Shown here piece after piece: positions 49,185 to 59,601 of a stretch of 64,000 nt of DNA. This DNA comes from Schistocephalus solidus (Eukaryota > Platyhelminthes > Cestoda > Diphyllobothriidea > Diphyllobothriidae): NCBI GenBank assembly GCA_017591395.1, contig WEDG01000884.1:62001-126000 (forward strand), read 5' to 3'. A program made the position numbers and the translations under genes. The first letter of the stretch is position 1; each line of letters opens with the position of its first letter. The notes under the pieces were generated by a model. It searched no databases and was not told the DNA's origin. It saw only the letters and a list, made by a program, of their open reading frames with translations.

Positions 49185-49407
49185 CTCACTCAGTCTTCCG
49201 AGAGTCACCTTATCATTAATAACTATTATATTCGAACGTAATGGGGATCGTTTTTTAACCATTTAGCTGTTATGGGCGTCTACCAAAGAAGTAAGGGGTT
49301 CCGCTGTGCGGTCAAAAACAATATACGAATTTTTGGATCCGATTCGCGTCCGAATTCGTAGTCATGGTCGGATCCGATTCGCGTCCGAATTTTTATTAGG
49401 GGAAGTG
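49185..49407 (-). repeat. Right terminal inverted repeat of the DNA transposon
   Basis: Partner of the left TIR. It has two identical 22-bp direct motifs beginning GGATCCGATTCGCGTCC at 49335-49356 and 49370-49391, spaced 35 bp apart. The outermost bases read CACTT inward from 49407. Confidence 0.85.
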
Positions 49408-49890
49408 TTTGCCCGAGATAGCCTCCTTTCTCGTTCACAACTTTGAAGGTATTTCTTCGTTTCTTGCTATATTTATTAGCTAAGGTGTTTATCAATTTCT
49501 GTATTTCTTACCTTTTAACAACTAAATATACCTGTGGTTGTTGTATTTTACAATAGTTGGAAATAGTCAGTCTCATAATGCTTCGCCCAACGTAGCCTCA
49601 CTTGTCATCCTTATAAATCCACGTACAAAGTAGAATTATAAAGCGTTAACATAGAATTTTAGTTGAAATTTTAAAAACATAATCAATATCCAAAAATACG
49701 TTGTTTGCAGTAACCATTTTTAATGTCGACAAATAAACCCGTTGGAAATATATATAAGTAAATTTTTTTTACACTGCGTATCTTGCGTAGATTGCACTTA
49801 TATTTTCGAAAAAAAAAGATGAAACCAAAAACCTAAACACGTCATAAGCTACCCGCCTTGAGACCCAAGCGTTGCTTGATTACACCTAGT
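49408..49890. other. AT-rich non-coding DNA between two elements
   Basis: No gene seen. The unresolved 5' part of the Gypsy LTR may lie in the last 50 bp. Confidence 0.4.
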
Positions 49891-49894
49891 AGTC

Positions 49895-50058
49895 TCCTCC
49901 CGTATCCTGTTGGACAATCTTCCCTCGAATTAATATTATTTTTGTACTTAGGTTTCCCCTATCCATAGTTTCTCATTGTACTAAGGTTTATTAGTATATC
50001 GTATTCACTAATGTCTTCCTTTCCTTCCCTGGGTCACAGCTACCGCATTCTGGGCACA
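49895..50058 (+). repeat. 5' LTR (3' portion)
   Basis: Matches 56925-57084 from TTGGACAATCTTCCC to CTGGGCACA. The outer boundary of the LTR could not be fixed, because the two copies diverge upstream. Confidence 0.75.
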
Positions 50059-50059
50059 T

Positions 50060-50815
50060 TACAAATTCATAACAGTGGTGTCTCTTCCACATGGACCACA
50101 ACCTAGTAAGGAAACTCATCAAGGAACGGCAGAAGGTCAGCGTATCCCAGTAATCTGTGCCCCTACCAAAGAAGCTAACACGTTTCGCGGACTTCGCCCG
50201 TTAGGAAGCCCATTGCAAAGACTACCTTCAAGGTGTCGATCCAAAGGTTCAGATTTGGGACATCCTGGCTCTACTGGACGACGAGTTTTATGATCTCACC
50301 CGTTTAGCAGACATCTCCATGGCCTCAACCCCTTCAGTTGTCCTCGACGGTCTCCGCAAGATCCTTTGGAGATCTGAACACCGTTGGGTCTTGCAGTCGG
50401 AGTTCCAACGTCGGTTTTAACAGCCGGGGAATCGATTAACAACTTCCAGCAGGACCTTCACGGTTGGAGGGCTTTCCCCACTATGGACGCAACAGCCCTG
50501 AAAACTCGGGTGCTGCAAAAGTTTGCCCTGGAGTCCGCGACCCCCAAATCCAAAAGGCCCTTCTGTGGGAACGGCTGTTGGCCCTCGCCCTTACTCGTGA
50601 GGAGGAAGTTCTTCAGGCCTCTTTCAAGCAACCACCGTGGTCGCTGTTTGATGTCATAGCAGTCCACCTTACTTCACCCGCGATACCTTCGCCCAAACGC
50701 CTTGGCAGCCCTTCTCCTAGGGCTCCTTGTCCCACCAAAGCAATTGGCGTCGGCCCCAGACTCGATGGTCAAACAGGCCCCAGGCCTGCCACACCATTCA
50801 GGCCATTGACCTAGG
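50060..50815 (+). pseudogene. Gypsy gag (frameshifted)
   Basis: Two frames share the protein. Near 50510 one frame has LKTRVLQKFALESATPKSKR, and another carries the same region on as VRDPQIQKALLWERLLALAL, then TREEEVLQASFKQPPWSLFD. This 'LQKFxxGxxDPQIQKALL ... ALTRxxEE' pattern is the capsid C-terminal region of flatworm Gypsy gags. No zinc knuckle is readable afterwards. Frameshifts near 50460 and 50520 break it. Confidence 0.7.
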
Positions 50816-50934
50816 TCAAGGACCTCGTGACGGTGAGTACTATCTCGTTCCTTATAAAGTCATTGCATGTTTAGGTTTTACTAATTGCCCTATATTCCCA
50901 GGTACCGTAGGTTAAACTTGTCTTTTATGTTTAG

Positions 50935-51240
50935 TAGACTCCAGTGCTGGTTGTTTTTTAGTACGTCAGCACCCTTTTCTAGAATTGCAGTCTAAATTTC
51001 GGTACATTGATAGGCCTAACGTTGCCCTTCACATGGCTCATAGTGCTAACCTCAGGCATACTAGTCTGGTAGAATTTTACCTGTATTTGGCTGGAGTTAG
51101 TTTTACCCACCAATTCATTATCTCCCCAGATATAAATTGGGATTATATAGTTGGTTTTGATTTTTTGAATAAGTTTAAATGTTCCGTAGAATTCAATAGG
51201 TGTCTCCTGCACACAGCCTCTGTTAAGCTACCCTTTCTTC
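50935..51240 (+). pseudogene. Gypsy aspartic protease region
   Basis: VDSSAGCFLVRQ occupies the place of the catalytic D-T/S-G-A block, with Ser where Gly is expected. It is followed by FRYIDRPNVALHMAHSANLR and, after about 45 residues, DYIVGFDFLNKFKCSVEF, the ILGxDFL-type block. Loss of the active-site glycine means it should not work even if it were in frame. Confidence 0.65.
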
Positions 51241-51879
51241 CCAGTTGTTCTAGACCGTCCAGGTTACCAATGGGCAAAGTTGCCTTTAATGCTAAGGAAT
51301 TCATTCCGATGCATCTTGACCAGAACAGGGCCAACAGGCAGGGTGATTTAGTTGAAGAATTTAAACACATCTTAGACTGGGATGGGAAGTCCACGGGTAG
51401 GACGAATTTGACGGAGTATTGCAATGACATGGGGGATGCACGTACCATCCGGCTTCCAATCTTTTATCAAAATGAATTTTATTTTATTTTATTTATTTAT
51501 TGCCAGTTTACAGGCAAGGTCAAAAAAATATATACAGGAGAGAGTCAAGCTGACAGTGAAAAAAACTCCTGATCGTTGTTTCAGGTTTTTTCAGGAGAAA
51601 AAACTGCAGCTTATTGAATAATTAAAGTTCAGGACAGGGACGCGTTGACACAGGTGCCCGGTGAAGAACTTCTCCATTCAGTGTTATGAATCCGGTATTC
51701 TGCACCAGCAGATATGTCGGCGAGTGGCTGTTCGCTGTCGACGGAGAAATAAGCCGATTGAGGTCTGCAAAGCCAGCAATATTGCCCTCAGCATGAAGTC
51801 CGGCACAGGATTGGATGCTCTTATGAGCGATATCCCCAGCCGTAATATTGTCAGACCATCTCATTCTCTCTGGTAGTCA

Positions 51880-52430
51880 CCGAAAGTGCTTGTAAGGAAA
51901 AACTATGGCTCAATGAAATCATGCATTGCCAATAGGAACCTCTACGCCATGACTAAGAAAGCTTCCTTTCCACTTCCACGATTTGACGCAACACTGGACA
52001 CCCTTGCCGGTAATACCATGTTCTCAACATTTTATTAAGCTTTAGGCTAATGGCAGGTTGAAGTGTGACCCAATGCCAGAGAAAAGACGGCTTTTGGCTG
52101 TCCCCTCAGGCCTTTACGAATTCAAGACAATGCTTTTTGGGCAGGCAAATACCCCTAGTAATTTCCAACAGTTAATGAATCAGGTTCTCGTCCAGTTGAT
52201 CCAAAACCAGTGTCTTTTATACACGGACAATATTTTCGTCCTCGGTTTGGTTTTTAACAACCACCTCAATAACCTTCGAGCTGTGTTTGACAACCTCAGG
52301 CAGGCTGCTTTCACCTTAAAGCCTAGCAAATGTGTCTTTATCAAAGCGTGTGTCCAATGTTTATGCCACATCGTCACTGCCACTGGCATAGAAACCGATG
52401 ATGAAAAGATAAGGCAAATTCGTGACTGAC
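51880..52430 (+). pseudogene. Gypsy reverse transcriptase
   Basis: SPKVLVRKNYGSMKSCIANR and YAMTKKASFPLPRFDATLDT come first, then after a stop the frame 52058-52429 gives LLAVPSGLYEFKTMLFGQAN, PSNFQQLMNQVLVQL, LYTDNIFVLG and CVQCLCHIVTATGIETD. The usual YxDD catalytic box reads YTDN, so the second catalytic aspartate is replaced. Stops and this change make it inactive. Confidence 0.85.
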
Positions 52431-52639
52431 CAACTCACATATGCGTCCCAGGTTCGAAGTTTTGTAGGATTTGCCTCGTAGTATCGCCGTTTTATCTAGG
52501 ACGACGTTCATAGTGCAAGTCTCCTCTATAAGCTGACACAGAAAGATGTCAACGTTAATTGGACCACTGACTATGCTACCAACTTCCAGACACTGCAGGA
52601 TAGGCTTTTCTCTTCTCCGAGTTTGGTTTTCCCTTACAT

Positions 52640-53020
52640 CAGCCCGGATGCTGCGAAAATTTGTCTCAGATACTGACGCTTATGATAACGCAATAGGCAC
52701 TGTCCTCTCTCAGCAGCAACCCGACGGTACCGAGCGCGTCATCCAGTGTCTCAGTTGATCATTGACCAAGGCAAAACGTCGTTTCTGCGTGACTAGCAAA
52801 GAGATGCTAGCATTAACATACTTTGTTGAAGAAAACGGGCGTACCTTTAGTACCGGTCGTTCATCGTGCGAACAGATCACAGTTCTTTGAAGTGGTTGCG
52901 GAATTTTAAAATTACTGAGGGGAAAGTGGCTAAGTGACGAGAAACACTGGTCAAATATGAATTCAAATGCCTGTTCGTAGCGGGTCGCAAGCATGGAAAT
53001 GCTGATGCCCTCTCAAGGAA
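52640..53020 (+). pseudogene. Gypsy RNase H
   Basis: SDTDAYDNAIGTVLSQQQPD (52660-52720) is the TDAS-type start of the RNase H domain. TKEMLALTYF-like and RTDHSSLKWL-like segments follow in other frames to about 52900. The end reads AGRKHGNADALSR-like near 52980-53015. Confidence 0.75.
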
Positions 53021-53339
53021 GCCACATCACCCTCACGGCGAAGACCAATTGTGCACTGACGTCACCCGATCCACTGTTGCTTTTCAAAGCGACCAGTGCC
53101 TACTCTAGGCTGCAGCTCAAAGACACGGTCCACTCATATCCCCCATTTATAACAGGAAGGAAAACAACGCCAGGCCCCCGATCAAGTTGGAACTAGCGGA
53201 ATATTGCTATGAAACCCGCTGTCTCCATAGTCTCTGGGACAAACTGCTCATTGAGAATGAGGTCCTTTCCTACCGTGACAGTGACCAGTATCCAATGCGT
53301 GTTGTGCTGCCACATTCGATGGTGGACGACGTCGTGTAA

Positions 53340-54290
53340 CGGATGCATGCAGAACTGGACCATTTAGGATTTCACAAAACTGAGTGGGCTCTTCGAAGGC
53401 GCTACTTCTGTTTGGCTTCTACGTCAACCAACCAATCGTTAAAAGCCTCCCTCCAGCTGATAAATGCAAGTTATCCTAATGAGAGGGTATCTGTCCTCCT
53501 TATTGTGCCAATGACACTATGCGCTAGGGGAAATAAGTTTATTCTAGTCATGGTGGAATTCTTTACCAAAATGGCGAAAGCTGTGCTCCCGTCTGATGCA
53601 TCTGCAGCCACTGTGGGCAGAGCCATCGTTAATAGTTGGGTATGTCGTTGGGGAGCTCCGGACCAACTCTACCTCTATCGGGGGTTGTCGTTCGAAAATG
53701 CTCTCGTACTCGAGCTTTGTATATTCTAAAAATAATAAAAACACGTATGATGGTGTAGCACCCATAAGGTAATGGTCAAGTCGAAAGGACCAACTGGGCC
53801 TTCCTTAACATTTTGCAGGCCTTTATTGTTCGGAATGCCAAAACCACCTGGAACCACGCTTTAATAGCCTGCATGTTGGCATACCGATACAAAAAGTGCC
53901 AACAGGCGTACTACCCTATTCTTTCTAACATGTGGTCAGGAGATGCAACACCCTGAAGACCTTTACCTCCCACCTGTGCATCGGATGGAAAATGTAAAAC
54001 GTGTGATTCACGCTTAAGGAGCACCTTACGGGTGGCATTTGAGGAAGCACGCCTGCATCTGCAGAAATGACAAACGACAGAAGAAAATTTGCTAAATATA
54101 TGGGACCCCATACCAGGCAGGGGATAGCTTAAGTATGTGAAAATTTGTGGGCCTGCACGGGTGCCCCCTAAATTTAATCCAGCGTGGGTCAGTCCTCATG
54201 TCGTTACTTGATTGTTGTCAGACATTGCCTGTCGAATCCGCCACCATGATAGGACATATTCCAAAGAGTTCTCTGTCCATTTCAACCGCC
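53340..54290 (+). pseudogene. Gypsy integrase
   Basis: HAELDHLGFHKTEWALRRRY is the H of the zinc-binding region. The catalytic core follows: RVSVLLIVPMTLCARGNKFI then LVMVEFFTKMAKAV, SWVCRWGAPDQLYLYRG and FENALVLELC. The usual GDYQ/SDRG aspartate reads LYRG, so a catalytic residue is lost. Later pieces read NGQVERTNWAFLNILQAF (about 53770-53820) and, at the end, PPKFNPAWVSPHVVT and FSVHFNRLR. The last is the GPY-type C-terminus, at 54290, where the LINE insertion starts. Confidence 0.8.
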
Positions 54291-54640
54291 TCAGAGGTGG
54301 GTACCGGATACATCTTCGTCTGGAGATGACGACCAAAGTCAGAGTGAGGTGGGTACGGGATACCCACCTCTGAGGTGGGTACCGGATACACTTTCGTCTG
54401 AGGTGGGTCCTGGAGATGGGTACCGGATACCCCTTCGTATGGAGATGACGACCAAAGTCAGAGCGACGCTAGTGTCGCCTCTGCTTCCCGAAACGACATC
54501 GTGGGATGATGGCCCTGTCTAATACAGGGTATCGATGATCACCTGATCAGCCTACGCTTGATTCTCAGGGAGAAAATATCTTCACCATCATCAGTGCCTA
54601 CGCGAGAATACTCACCAGTTGGAGCTGCAAGCTAGCCCGT
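54288..54640 (+). mobile_element. LINE endonuclease fragment with reiterated segment, nested in Gypsy
   Basis: Starts immediately after the Gypsy integrase end. It encodes EVGTGYIFVWR, RPKSE and later SASRNDIVG and CLIQGIDDHLISLRLILREN, then FTIISAYARILTSW. These match the 'VGAGYTFFWSGRPKAERR..AFAIRNDIVGRL' block of the flatworm LINE endonuclease, the same family as 40320-41060. The GGTGGGTACCGGATAC-GACGACCAAAGTCAGAG segment occurs about three times in tandem at 54290-54470. Confidence 0.75.
54290..54470. repeat. Irregular tandem repeat, about 60-bp unit, about three copies
   Basis: GAGGTGGGTACCGGATAC begins units near 54290, 54370 and 54410 (with a diverged GGTGGGTACGGGATAC in between at 54348). 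GATGACGACCAAAGTCAGAG closes the first and last. The repeats lie within the endonuclease-coding part of the LINE fragment. Confidence 0.8.
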
Positions 54641-55080
54641 CTCACCAGGACGATACTCAATTAGTTGAGTACTACCTAGGGGTTCCTTCGGAAGGTGGTC
54701 TACGTCCTGCCCGACGTCTTAAGCGATGAACAAAATGTGGAAAAACTTGTTGTGACCCCTCATAAAGGCGGATCAGCTTTCGATCGAAACGATGTAACTG
54801 GGGACAGCAGATTCTTTTTATAGGAATAAGCAATGTAAAACAATCTAACCACGCGTTCCTGGTAGAATTTTCTAAAACCACGCGCATCCATAGAACATTC
54901 TGGAAAACGCGCCCATTAAGGGACGCGCGTTATTCTTCATAATATTTATATGACTAGCACTTAAGCAGGATTAAGTTTTCTTATAAAGCTTTTTAATATA
55001 ATATTTGTATATTTTGTATTATTTTGAGGGTTACGGTCATAGCCTTTGTTGACCTTATTTATGTGAGATCGAAATTATAA
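54641..55080. other. Non-coding DNA between nested LINE pieces
   Basis: No gene seen; may be a 3' continuation of a degraded LINE. Confidence 0.35.
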
Positions 55081-55084
55081 ATGG

Positions 55085-56660
55085 AAGTATATACAGACAA
55101 CATAAAATACAGTAAACATTTTACATCAAGTATGTTATGTTACGATGCACATAAATTGAAATGATGAACTAAAGATAATGGTTGACTGAAGCTAGTCCTG
55201 CAGGGAGAGTCGTCAGTTTTAGAAATTAAGCAGTCTAGCTGTCGTTTGAACATATCCACGGTATTTTACGTCATTATTTCGCTTGGAAGTGAGTTCCATG
55301 GTTGAGCCACTTGCTGACTGAGAGGAAATTTTCGTTGATCTAGGCGTATACATTCGCATTTGACCTTATATGGATGACTGCGCAGGTAAGTCATGTTTGC
55401 AAACTCAAAGAAATCTTCGGATTTCAGCGAACAGACATGTCCGTGAATAATTCGCAATGTCCATAGCGGGTCACATCTAATTTGTCTATCGGATAAAGGA
55501 AACATGTTAAGCTTGATAAGTCTTTCTGGTTATGACAGGGTCCTAAGACCGTTGACTAATTTTTTGGCCATTCTTTGCACCTGCTCGATAGGATCAGCGT
55601 CTTTCTTCATCCAAGGCATCCATGCTGGCATTCCGTATTCCAAATGTGGTCTAATGAAATTACTGAAGATCCGTGGAAAAATTTCGGGAGGAAAGACTAT
55701 GAAAGCACTCCTGATCCAGTGCATGATGCTCGCTGCCTTTTGAACGGCTCGTTTAGAGTGTTAGGTAAGCATTAGGTTGGAAGCCATCCAGATACCTAGA
55801 TCTTTGTGCTTATCCACTTCTTTTAGAGTAATTCCGTTCAGGTAGTACTGGTGTCTGGGGAAACGTCTTCTCCCAGATTCCAAGCGTAAGACTACACATT
55901 TGAGTATATTACACGTATGAAGCTACTGGCTGGACCAGACAGCTGATTTGACAATGTTTTCTTGTAGTTTCTGCGCGTCGTCAACAGATCTGAGCCTTTT
56001 CCAGATTTCGATAACATCTGCAAACATAATGGCATCAAAGTCAAGATAATCAGTGCAGTCGTTTACATAAATGAGGAAAAGGAGAGGACCTAAGACTGAA
56101 CCCTGCAGAACACCAATTTCTACTGTTACCCACTCGGATTAAGTGGTGCCAAGAAGTACTTTTTCCAGTCTGCATGACAGGAAACTTTTGACCCATTTAA
56201 AGACATTATCTGAGATACCACATTACCAAATTTAATGTAACAGTCACCGATGAGGTATTTTATCAAACTCCTTCTTTAAGTCAAAGAAAATGACATCAAC
56301 TAGACGGCCTTGGTCTATGGCTTTGTCCATTTTTCATGCGAGTAAATACCACTCATAAGACATCAGTGACCAGAAGGAAAACCAAGCTGGACAGCACATA
56401 AAAGGTTCTTCTGCTCCAGTTACTTCATTATATGTCTCTTTATAAGTTTTTTCATGACCTTGCACAAAATATAGGTTAAATTAAGCGGACAGTAATTTTT
56501 CTGACTCCAGCTTGGACCCTCCTTTTTAGATCAAGGAAATAAGGGCAGTTTTCCATTCCTGCGGCGGTTTCCCCTCTTCCATGGACTTTTGGAATATCAT
56601 CGAAATCGGCTCACACAGTACATCGGCCAATTCTCTGAAGTTCATGCGGATGAAGTCTAT
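55085..56660 (-). mobile_element. CR1-like LINE, minus strand, nested in Gypsy
   Basis: The decayed minus-strand translation has GVLQGSVLGPLLFLIYVNDC (near 56100), then IMFADV where FADD is expected (near 56040), then KDLGI-type sequence. FSNFIRPHLEYGMPAWMPWM and QVQRMAKKLVNGLRTLS lie at 55530-55680, and the C-terminal FPLSDRQIRCDPLW, NMTYLRSHPYKVKCECIRLD and SQQVAQPWNSLPSEIMT at 55266-55505. An AT-rich 3' UTR follows to about 55085. The RT catalytic aspartate pair is damaged and frames are broken. Confidence 0.85.
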
Positions 56661-56924
56661 CTGGACTCTGCGGACAAATTCTATATGGACCCCTGTCCGT
56701 ACCCTAGTCTGGACGCTATTTGGACGCTATCTGGACACTAATAATAAAATTTTAATATTAATTAATCTCTCTTCCCCAATACAGCTCAACCAATCATCAC
56801 CGACGGGATCCAACCATGACAATGGAGAAGCTATAAATACGGGCGAGGAATGAAATTCAGGAACCCCCGTTTTCGGCCGAATCCGACGATCAGGATTCCC
56901 CGTTTCCACACATCTTTCGCTCTA

Positions 56925-57084
56925 CTCGGATCCCAATTGGACAATCTTCCCTCGGATTTAGATTATTTTGTACCTCGGTTCCCCCTTTCTATAGTTTCTA
57001 CTTGTAATTATGTTTATTAATATATTGTATTCACTGATGTCTTCCTTTCCCTCCCTGGTTCACAACTGCCTTATTCTGGGCACA
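56925..57084 (+). repeat. 3' LTR (3' portion)
   Basis: Second copy of the LTR end; see the 5' LTR. The sequence just before it (56640-56920, with three TGGACGCTAT-like words) may be the LTR start or internal 3' DNA. Confidence 0.75.
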
Positions 57085-57504
57085 TAAAAGACTTAATTGT
57101 ATTGATTGGTAAAATGTAGAAAGGGATTGAGGGCGAGAAAAGTTAAATGGTAAGAAACTTTCAATGCTCTCAAATAGTCATCAAAGAGTATTTGATAATA
57201 AAGTGTTGATTATGTTTGATCAAGCTTTATGAAATGACTATTCCTTGCAGGCTTTTTGAGGGTATGCACCCTCAATCTTTAAGTATTTTTGCTAAAATAA
57301 TTGCTAGTGTGACTAACTAATGAGAAAGTTATCGGTATCTGCTAAGTCAGTCATGGGTATGAAAAGAATATGACTATGGCATGTAGTTATTAGTTAGACT
57401 CAATTGTAGTATGCCCTGGGCTAGATACCAGAAGGTTCTGCACCTTGGACGAGAAGAAGAGCCTGCTGCTCAGGTGAGCTTATATTTAGTGGAGTGATTG
57501 AGAA
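57085..57504. other. Non-coding DNA before the CR1-like LINE
   Basis: No gene seen. The LINE's endonuclease start is missing, so its 5' truncation point lies near 57500. Confidence 0.4.
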
Positions 57505-58190
57505 ATGCAACTAAAATTTGTAATTGCCTGTGCTTATTTCTGGTTCGAATCACAAACACAATGCCGAGGATCCCACTTACCTCTCAATGAGAGGCGCTTT
57601 TTGAAAACTCAAGGGGGTATAGACGGCAGGTTGGACTTCAATGCGCCTCACATCGACTGGAGCTCGACCTGTGCACATTATTCTGATCTAGCCTTCGACG
57701 GTTGTTTTCTGAGCACGACACTTAAGCTACGTCTCACACAGCACGTCACTTTTCCAACCAGGGTGTGCGAAGAACAACAGGCCAATTGCCTGGACCTAGT
57801 TCTCACGAAGTCGCACGACAGCATCGACGAAGTGTCGTGTCTACCGCCGCTAGGCAAAAGTGACCACGTGGTAATGCGATGGGAGTACTCACTATTTTCT
57901 ATACCAGCAAGACCCACAACAATCAGAAGGAATATATGGCAAGGCGATTTCGGTGGAATGAGGGCCGAACTCATGCGCACTCAGTGGGAACCTTTATTCT
58001 TTGGAAACGTAACCGAGGACTGGGAAACGTTCCGGGACATACTGCACAGGCTCATGGAAAAACACTGTCCAATTTTGAGAAAAAGTGTAACGATCAGACC
58101 GCGATGGCTTTCGCAGGCCTTAAAATTCGAAGATAACAAAAGCGGAGATTGTGGAAAAAATCGCTTACGGACGGAACTCCTACATCTCTA
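57505..58190 (+). pseudogene. CR1-like LINE endonuclease C-terminus and linker
   Basis: RLDFNAPHIDW near residue 40 is the GDFN block of the APE endonuclease, followed by LDLVLTKSHDSIDEVSCLPP and GKSDHVVMRW. The last is the SDH catalytic histidine block. The linker follows (NVTEDWETFRDILHRLMEKH, then RPRWLSQALKF). The frame ends at a TAA at 58189-58191, where a frameshift leads into the RT frame beginning about 58149. N-terminal endonuclease blocks are missing. Confidence 0.85.
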
Positions 58191-59018
58191 AATGCGTATA
58201 AAATGCAGAGAAATCGGGTCAAGGGCCTTATTTTTAGAACAAGACAGGCTTTCGAAGTGGACCTGCTGAACCGGGCCACCGTGAACCCGAAACTGTTCTA
58301 CGGTTACCTCAGACAGAATACACGGAACAAGGATCCAATACCCCTGCTGAGGACCGCCGAGGGCATAGACCTCACTGAAGACGGTGCGAAGGCTAATCAT
58401 CTTTCGGAATTTTTCCAGTCGGTTTTCACAAAGGAAACGAGATACGATCACCCTACCGATGGCTTCGAAGTGGATACAATAGTCGAGACTGTTAATTTTA
58501 CCGTGACTACTGTCCTCAAGGAACTTTTGGGGTTAAAGGAATCCACGTCTCCGGGTCCCGATGGGAGTACCTGCCAAGCTGTTGAAAGAGCTCGCGAGAG
58601 AGTTGGCAAAACCACTCTCTACGCTTTTTCCAAGCATCCTTCCAGACCGGAAGTCTACCAGCCGACTGGAAATCCGCATGGATTACGCCGCTTTATAAAG
58701 GGTGGAAGCCGAGCCTCTGCTAACAATTATCGACCGGTCAGCCTAACTTCAGTTTGCTGCAAAATCATGGAAAAAATAATTAGGCAACAATTAATACAGT
58801 TCTTCGAACATAATAATCTGCTATCCGATGCCCAGCACGGTTTCCGTAGAGGTAGATCCTGCGTCACAAATTTGCTCTACTGTTTAGAACGTTGGACTGA
58901 AGCGGTCGATAGTGGTAATACGGTGCACACAGTCTATATAGACTTCAAAAAGGCTTTTGATAGCGTGCCGCACCACCGCCTTCTTTATAAACTCAACCGC
59001 ATAGGCGTAAAGAGGTAG
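58149..59018 (+). pseudogene. CR1-like LINE reverse transcriptase, first half
   Basis: 289 open codons. RNRVKGLIFRTRQAFEVDLL and ATVNPKLFYGYLRQNTRNKD come first, then FFQSVFTKE and SPGPDGSTCQAVERARERVG, where a shift relative to the family consensus changes the next residues. These are followed by NNYRPVSLTSVCCKIMEKII, LLSDAQHGFRRGRSCVTNLL and VYIDFKKAFDSVPHHRLLYK, which is RT block A with its catalytic Asp. A stop at 59016-59018 after GVKR is caused by a one-base shift. The protein continues in the next frame at 59065. Confidence 0.9.
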
Positions 59019-59064
59019 ACTTCTGACATGGATAGAAAACTTCTTAACTGGCCGCTCACAAACT

Positions 59065-59601
59065 GTGCATATCAGCGACAAACTGTCGACTAAAGTTGAG
59101 GTCGAGAGTGGTGTTCCCCAAGGCTCTGTTCTCGGCCCTATACTGTTAATTGTCTACATCAACGATTGTGCCAACGAACTGGACTGCGATATTGCCATGT
59201 TTGCCGATGATCTCAAACTTTTGCGCGTCATTCAAACTGCGGCTGATGAAGAGAACTTGCAGGCAAACTTAAATCGACTCCAGAAATGGTCCAATGACTG
59301 GCTCTTGCCGTTTAATGAGAGCAAGTGCAACCTCATAAGAGTCGGGAAAAGCAATCCTTCGAAACTTACGGTTTACAGTCTGAATGGCATTCCATTGAAA
59401 GAAGTGGATGTCCAAAAGGACCTTGGAGTCTGGATCACGCCTTCGCTTAAACCCTCCCTACATTGCGCAAAGGTAGCGAAGTCAGCCATGTCGATTCTGT
59501 ACCTCGTTAAACGAGCTTTTGCAGCCTTCACTACCGACTGCTTCGCTAAAGTCTTCGAAACATTCGTGCGGCCACAGCTGGAGTCCGCTATCCAAGCTTG
59601 A
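59065..59601 (+). pseudogene. CR1-like LINE reverse transcriptase, second half
   Basis: VEVESGVPQGSVLGPILLIV and YINDCANELDCDIAMFADDL contain the RT catalytic FADD. The frame continues through LQKWSNDWLLPFNESKCNLI, DVQKDLGVWITPSLKPSLHC and FVRPQLESAIQA to a TGA at 59599-59601. The catalytic aspartates are intact. Upstream, the missing stretch between the halves (LTWIENFLTGRSQTVHISDK) is readable in shifted frame. Confidence 0.9.

Larger units (their letters stand above)
46083..49407 (+). mobile_element. DNA transposon with long imperfect TIRs, possibly CACTA/EnSpm-like
   Basis: The left end 46083-46345 matches the reverse complement of the right end 49185-49407 along its length. Shared blocks include CGCGAATCGGATCCAAAAA, ACCGCACAGC followed by GAACCCCTT, CCCCATTAC and AATGATAAGGTGA followed by CTCG. 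The right arm starts CACTTCCCC from the outside and the left arm starts GACTT, which suggests, but does not prove, CACTA-type ends. Each arm carries two copies of a motif around GGATCCGATTCGCG. Inside lies a broken transposase gene on the plus strand. The left end abuts the 3' end of the LINE at 45190-46078. Target-site duplications are not clear. Confidence 0.8.
49895..57084 (+). mobile_element. Ty3/Gypsy retrotransposon with nested LINE insertions
   Basis: Order: 5' LTR end (49895-50058), gag (50060-50815), protease (about 50935-51240), RT (51880-52430), RNase H (52640-53020), integrase (53340-54290), foreign LINE pieces (54288-56660) and 3' LTR end (56925-57084). The two LTR ends match well by eye (TTGGACAATCTTCCCTCG, TGTCTTCCTTTCC, ATTCTGGGCACA), while many differences show age. 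An AT-rich block at 51470-51600 between protease and RT is probably another small insertion. Gag style and domain order fit flatworm Gypsy elements. Confidence 0.85.

Noticed and set aside
49895..57084. Endogenous virus with an envelope gene
   Set aside because: The space after integrase is filled by LINE pieces; no envelope-like ORF is visible, so it is treated as an ordinary Gypsy retrotransposon.
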